Positions 6,785-8,272 of a stretch of 8,272 nt of DNA are shown here, piece after piece; positions within the stretch are counted from its first letter, which is position 1; every line of letters begins with the position of its first letter. A model generated the notes under the pieces. It was given only the letters and a program-made list of their open reading frames with translations. It had not been told where the DNA came from and ran no database searches. Source of the stretch: Candidatus Uhrbacteria bacterium RIFCSPLOWO2_02_FULL_49_11 (GTDB taxonomy: Bacteria; Patescibacteriota; Patescibacteriia; 2-02-FULL-49-11); NCBI GenBank assembly GCA_001791465.1, contig MGER01000045.1, positions 16,618 through 24,889 on the forward strand, in the 5' to 3' direction. The position numbers and the translations under genes are program-made.

Positions 6785-7517
6785 GGGATAAATGCTTAAA
6801 ACCTGTTTGTTCTAATTCATGCGCGAGGTCTTTATCGCCTGATTTCACGACTTCTCCCTTCATCATGATGTGCACATAGTCAGGCTCAATGAATTTGAGG
6901 ATTCTCTGATAATGGGTAATGATCACGATTGCGGTCTCAGCGCCAAAAAACCGCTTGAGACCCGCCGTAACGATAGTAAGCGCGTCTATATCAAGCCCTG
7001 AATCTGTTTCATCCAAAAGCGCATACAAAGGGCGCAGGATGATCATTTGGAGAATCTCCGCTTTTTTCTTTTCACCGCCGGAAAATCCTTCATTCAAAGG
7101 GCGATCAATGAATTTATCATCCATTGCCAGCTCTTTCATGAGAATGCGGAGTAATTCTCGAAATTTAGCAACGGATATTTTTTCACCAAAGCGGGAAACA
7201 TACGCTTCGCGCAAAAAATGCGCTAAAGGAAGCCCCGCAATCTCCCGCGGATGCTGGAACGCCATAAAGAGCCCCTTCCGTGCGCGTACTTCAGGCGCTG
7301 CATGCGTTATATCCTCTCCGTTTAACAAAATATTCCCTTGCGTGATATGGTACTGCGGATGCCCCATGAGCGCATGTGCCAAAGTAGACTTGCCACTGCC
7401 ATTAGGCCCCATGAGTGCGTGAATTTCTCCGGGCTTTACGTCAAGATTGACTCCATTGAGTATTTTTTTCTCATCTACGCTCACGTGCAAATTTTGTATT
7501 GCTAATACTCTAGTCAT
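6759..7517 (-). CDS. sufC: Fe-S assembly ATPase SufC (ABC-type)
   Basis: SufC is the soluble ABC ATPase that drives conformational change in SufB-SufD. It is not a transporter. The 252-residue product shows Walker A GPNGSGKST (37-45), Q-loop FQHP with Q88, signature FSGGEKKKAEILQM (145-158) in the SufC-specific form, Walker B YALLDETDSGLDIDAL (165-180) and the switch histidine H202 in ITHYQRIL. Length is normal. The ATG is only 3 bp after the regulator's stop codon, and the 3' end runs 26 bp into sufB, so regulator, sufC and sufB are clearly one transcript. The last residues (SHDTKASRE) are encoded within the overlap region. Confidence 0.97.
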   Translation of the reverse strand: MTRVLAIQNLHVSVDEKKILNGVNLDVKPGEIHALMGPNGSGKSTLAHALMGHPQYHITQGNILLNGEDITHAAPEVRARKGLFMAFQHPREIAGLPLAHFLREAYVSRFGEKISVAKFRELLRILMKELAMDDKFIDRPLNEGFSGGEKKKAEILQMIILRPLYALLDETDSGLDIDALTIVTAGLKRFFGAETAIVIITHYQRILKFIEPDYVHIMMKGEVVKSGDKDLAHELEQTGFKHLSHDTKASRE

Positions 7518-7520
7518 ACG

Positions 7521-7922
7521 TTAGAGCAACGCGGCAATGGTAATCGCTTTAGTGGTTCTGGAAACAGATTGCGCGATCTCGCCCCATACCTTTTTGGCGG
7601 TGCAATTCACATTACGGTCGCATTTATAATCGCCTGCCACAGGACACCGAAATGGCGCAAAATCATATTCCATGCAACGGAGAATGTCTTGCACGGTAAG
7701 CTCGCGGGGATTGCGCGCAAGCCGGTAGCCGCCCTTCGCTCCCCGCTGCGCCGTGACAATGTGCGCCTTGCGGAGCGGATGAATGAGCTGTTCTAGGTAT
7801 TGATAGGGTATGCCGGTTGATTCGGCGATGGTATGCACAGATACAGCGCTGTTTTCTTTCCAGCGCCTCGCAAGCTCAATGACCGCCCGCAATGCATATT
7901 CAGAGCGTGTAGAAAACATCAT
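7521..7922 (-). CDS. Rrf2-family transcriptional regulator (IscR/SufR-like), likely suf repressor
   Basis: This 133-residue DNA-binding protein has the Rrf2 winged helix: FSTRSEYALRAVIELA (3-18), recognition-helix region about 28-50 (VHTIAESTGIPYQYLEQLI), and wing GAKGGYRLAR (61-70). A cysteine group follows in the C-terminal part at C93, C101 and C107, the place where IscR binds its Fe-S cluster; C83 is additional. Spacing is C-x7-C-x5-C against C-x5-C-x5-C in IscR, so a cluster is likely but the loop is two residues longer. As the first gene of the suf operon, with two palindromes just upstream, it is best read as an Fe-S-responsive autorepressor of suf expression (inference). Two adjacent ATGs (7922 and 7919) are possible starts; neither has a Shine-Dalgarno sequence. 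Confidence 0.9.
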   Translation of the reverse strand: MMFSTRSEYALRAVIELARRWKENSAVSVHTIAESTGIPYQYLEQLIHPLRKAHIVTAQRGAKGGYRLARNPRELTVQDILRCMEYDFAPFRCPVAGDYKCDRNVNCTAKKVWGEIAQSVSRTTKAITIAALL

Positions 7923-7944
7923 AATTACAATTTAAATCTGAGTT

Positions 7945-7961
7945 AATATATCAGATATAGT
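7945..7961. promoter_or_regulatory. Candidate Rrf2 operator, site 1 (suf side)
   Basis: A perfect 13-bp palindrome TATATC-A-GATATA (7947-7959) lies within a 17-bp unit AATATATCAGATATAGT. It matches site 2 (8013-8029) at 13 of 17 positions. The site covers the predicted transcription start of the suf operon and touches its -10 element, the ideal place for a repressor. The most likely ligand is the Rrf2-type regulator encoded as the first gene (inference). Confidence 0.65.
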
Positions 7962-7986
7962 GTAGTACGAATAAAATATATGTCAA
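7959..7986 (-). promoter_or_regulatory. Promoter of the rrf2-suf operon
   Basis: On the - strand a consensus -35 TTGACA (7986-7981) is followed after 16 bp by TACACT (7964-7959), a 4/6 match to the -10 consensus. Transcription would start near 7952, giving a leader of about 30 nt before the regulator's ATG. The element has the same hexamers and the same spacing as the promoter facing rpmA, which strengthens both calls. Confidence 0.68.
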
Positions 7987-8006
7987 CTTAAACGCGATTA
8001 TAGTAT

Positions 8007-8034
8007 TTGACAAAAATACCAGGTATTGTACACT
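8007..8034 (+). promoter_or_regulatory. Promoter of rpmA
   Basis: A consensus -35 TTGACA (8007-8012), a 16-bp spacer and TACACT (8029-8034) form a good housekeeping-type promoter. It points towards rpmA, with a start near 8041 and a leader of about 50 nt. The spacer contains operator site 2. A second small palindrome, ACTAT-AC-ATAGT (8032-8043), overlaps the -10 and the predicted start; its meaning is unknown. Confidence 0.68.
8013..8029. promoter_or_regulatory. Candidate Rrf2 operator, site 2 (rpmA side)
   Basis: A perfect 13-bp palindrome AATACC-A-GGTATT (8015-8027) lies within the 17-bp unit AAAATACCAGGTATTGT. It differs from site 1 at four positions that form two symmetric pairs, so dyad symmetry is kept. 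It fills the spacer between -35 and -10 of the rpmA promoter, where a bound repressor would block RNA polymerase. It is also about 27 bp upstream of the suf -35, so cooperative binding with site 1 (centre-to-centre 68 bp) is possible. Confidence 0.65.
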
Positions 8035-8089
8035 ATACATAGTTTATTTAGATTTCAGTGTTTTAGAGTTTAGGATTTTTCATTGTAAT

Positions 8090-8272
8090 ATGGCGCATAA
8101 AAAAGCAGGGGGCTCAACATCATATGGCCGCGATTCGCAAGGCCAGCGGTTAGGGATAAAACGGTATGGAGGCGAGAAAGTCTTGCCTGGCATGATTATT
8201 GCGCGCCAGCGCGGTTTAAAATATCATTTGGGAACTGGAGTAAAACGCGGATCTGACGATACTATCTACGCC
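8090..8272 (+). CDS. rpmA: 50S ribosomal protein L27 (3' partial)
   Basis: L27 lies in the large subunit with its flexible N-terminus reaching towards the peptidyl-transferase centre. The 61 residues present begin [20 protein letters not shown], the unmistakable L27 start, and continue with [19 protein letters not shown] and DDTIYA; the reading frame runs off the window end, so about 20-30 residues are missing. There is no cleavable N-terminal extension like that of Firmicutes L27. The usual partner rplU (L21) is not directly upstream; instead the gene is divergent from the suf regulator and has its own promoter. The only Shine-Dalgarno-like stretch, AGGA at 8072-8075, is rather distant (14 bp from the ATG). 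Confidence 0.96.
   Translation, partial: MAHKKAGGSTSYGRDSQGQRLGIKRYGGEKVLPGMIIARQRGLKYHLGTGVKRGSDDTIYA

Noticed and set aside
6919..7422. Long open frame (167 codons) on the + strand opposite sufC
   Set aside because: It is antisense to a fully conserved ABC ATPase, its translation is low-complexity Ser/Arg/Pro without domain features, and it has no promoter or ribosome site.
1..8272. CRISPR array, insertion sequence, tRNA, riboswitch
   Set aside because: No regularly spaced repeats, transposase-like frame, terminal inverted repeats, cloverleaf or recognisable aptamer was seen; the window is almost fully covered by genes.

Overview
The window holds three transcription units. It looks like a chromosomal segment of a small-genome, probably monoderm bacterium, most likely of the Patescibacteria/CPR type (inference). 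The hints are a type IV pilus block pilM-pilN-pilO followed only by a tiny membrane protein instead of pilP/pilQ, very tight gene packing, few clear Shine-Dalgarno sequences, and trimmed versions of several proteins. Nothing in the window fixes the taxonomy. No mobile element, CRISPR array, tRNA or rRNA is visible.

Bases 1-2508 (+): the 3' part of a type IV pilus assembly-platform operon. It contains PilM (its 5' end lies outside the window), PilN, PilO and a 93-residue membrane/coiled-coil protein ending in an RDPFIPL tail. A strong hairpin with a T-tract at 2481-2508 closes the operon and probably also stops the convergent operon.

Bases 7922-2525 (-): a complete SUF iron-sulfur assembly operon in the order Rrf2-type regulator, sufC, sufB, sufD, sufS, sufU-DUF1858, [3Fe-4S]-type ferredoxin. 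SufS takes sulfur from cysteine, SufU is the expected sulfur acceptor or carrier, SufB-SufC-SufD is the scaffold with its ATPase, and the ferredoxin is a plausible electron carrier or client. The regulator carries three cysteines in the IscR-like region and probably senses Fe-S status. No sufE or sufA is present here.

Bases 7923-8089: a divergent control region with two very similar promoters (TTGACA-N16-TACACT on each strand). It also holds two matching palindromic sites with core ATAYCAGRTAT, one at the start of the suf transcript and one inside the promoter facing right. The four differences between the two 17-bp sites fall in symmetric, compensating pairs, which is the pattern expected of a dimeric-repressor operator.

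Bases 8090-8272 (+): the beginning of rpmA (ribosomal protein L27), cut by the window end.

The most notable points are the paired operators that may couple an Fe-S regulator to rpmA, a four-copy 7-bp tandem repeat inside the sufS reading frame (a possible frameshift hot spot), the SufU-DUF1858 fusion, the half-size SufD, and the short RDPF-tailed protein in place of PilP.
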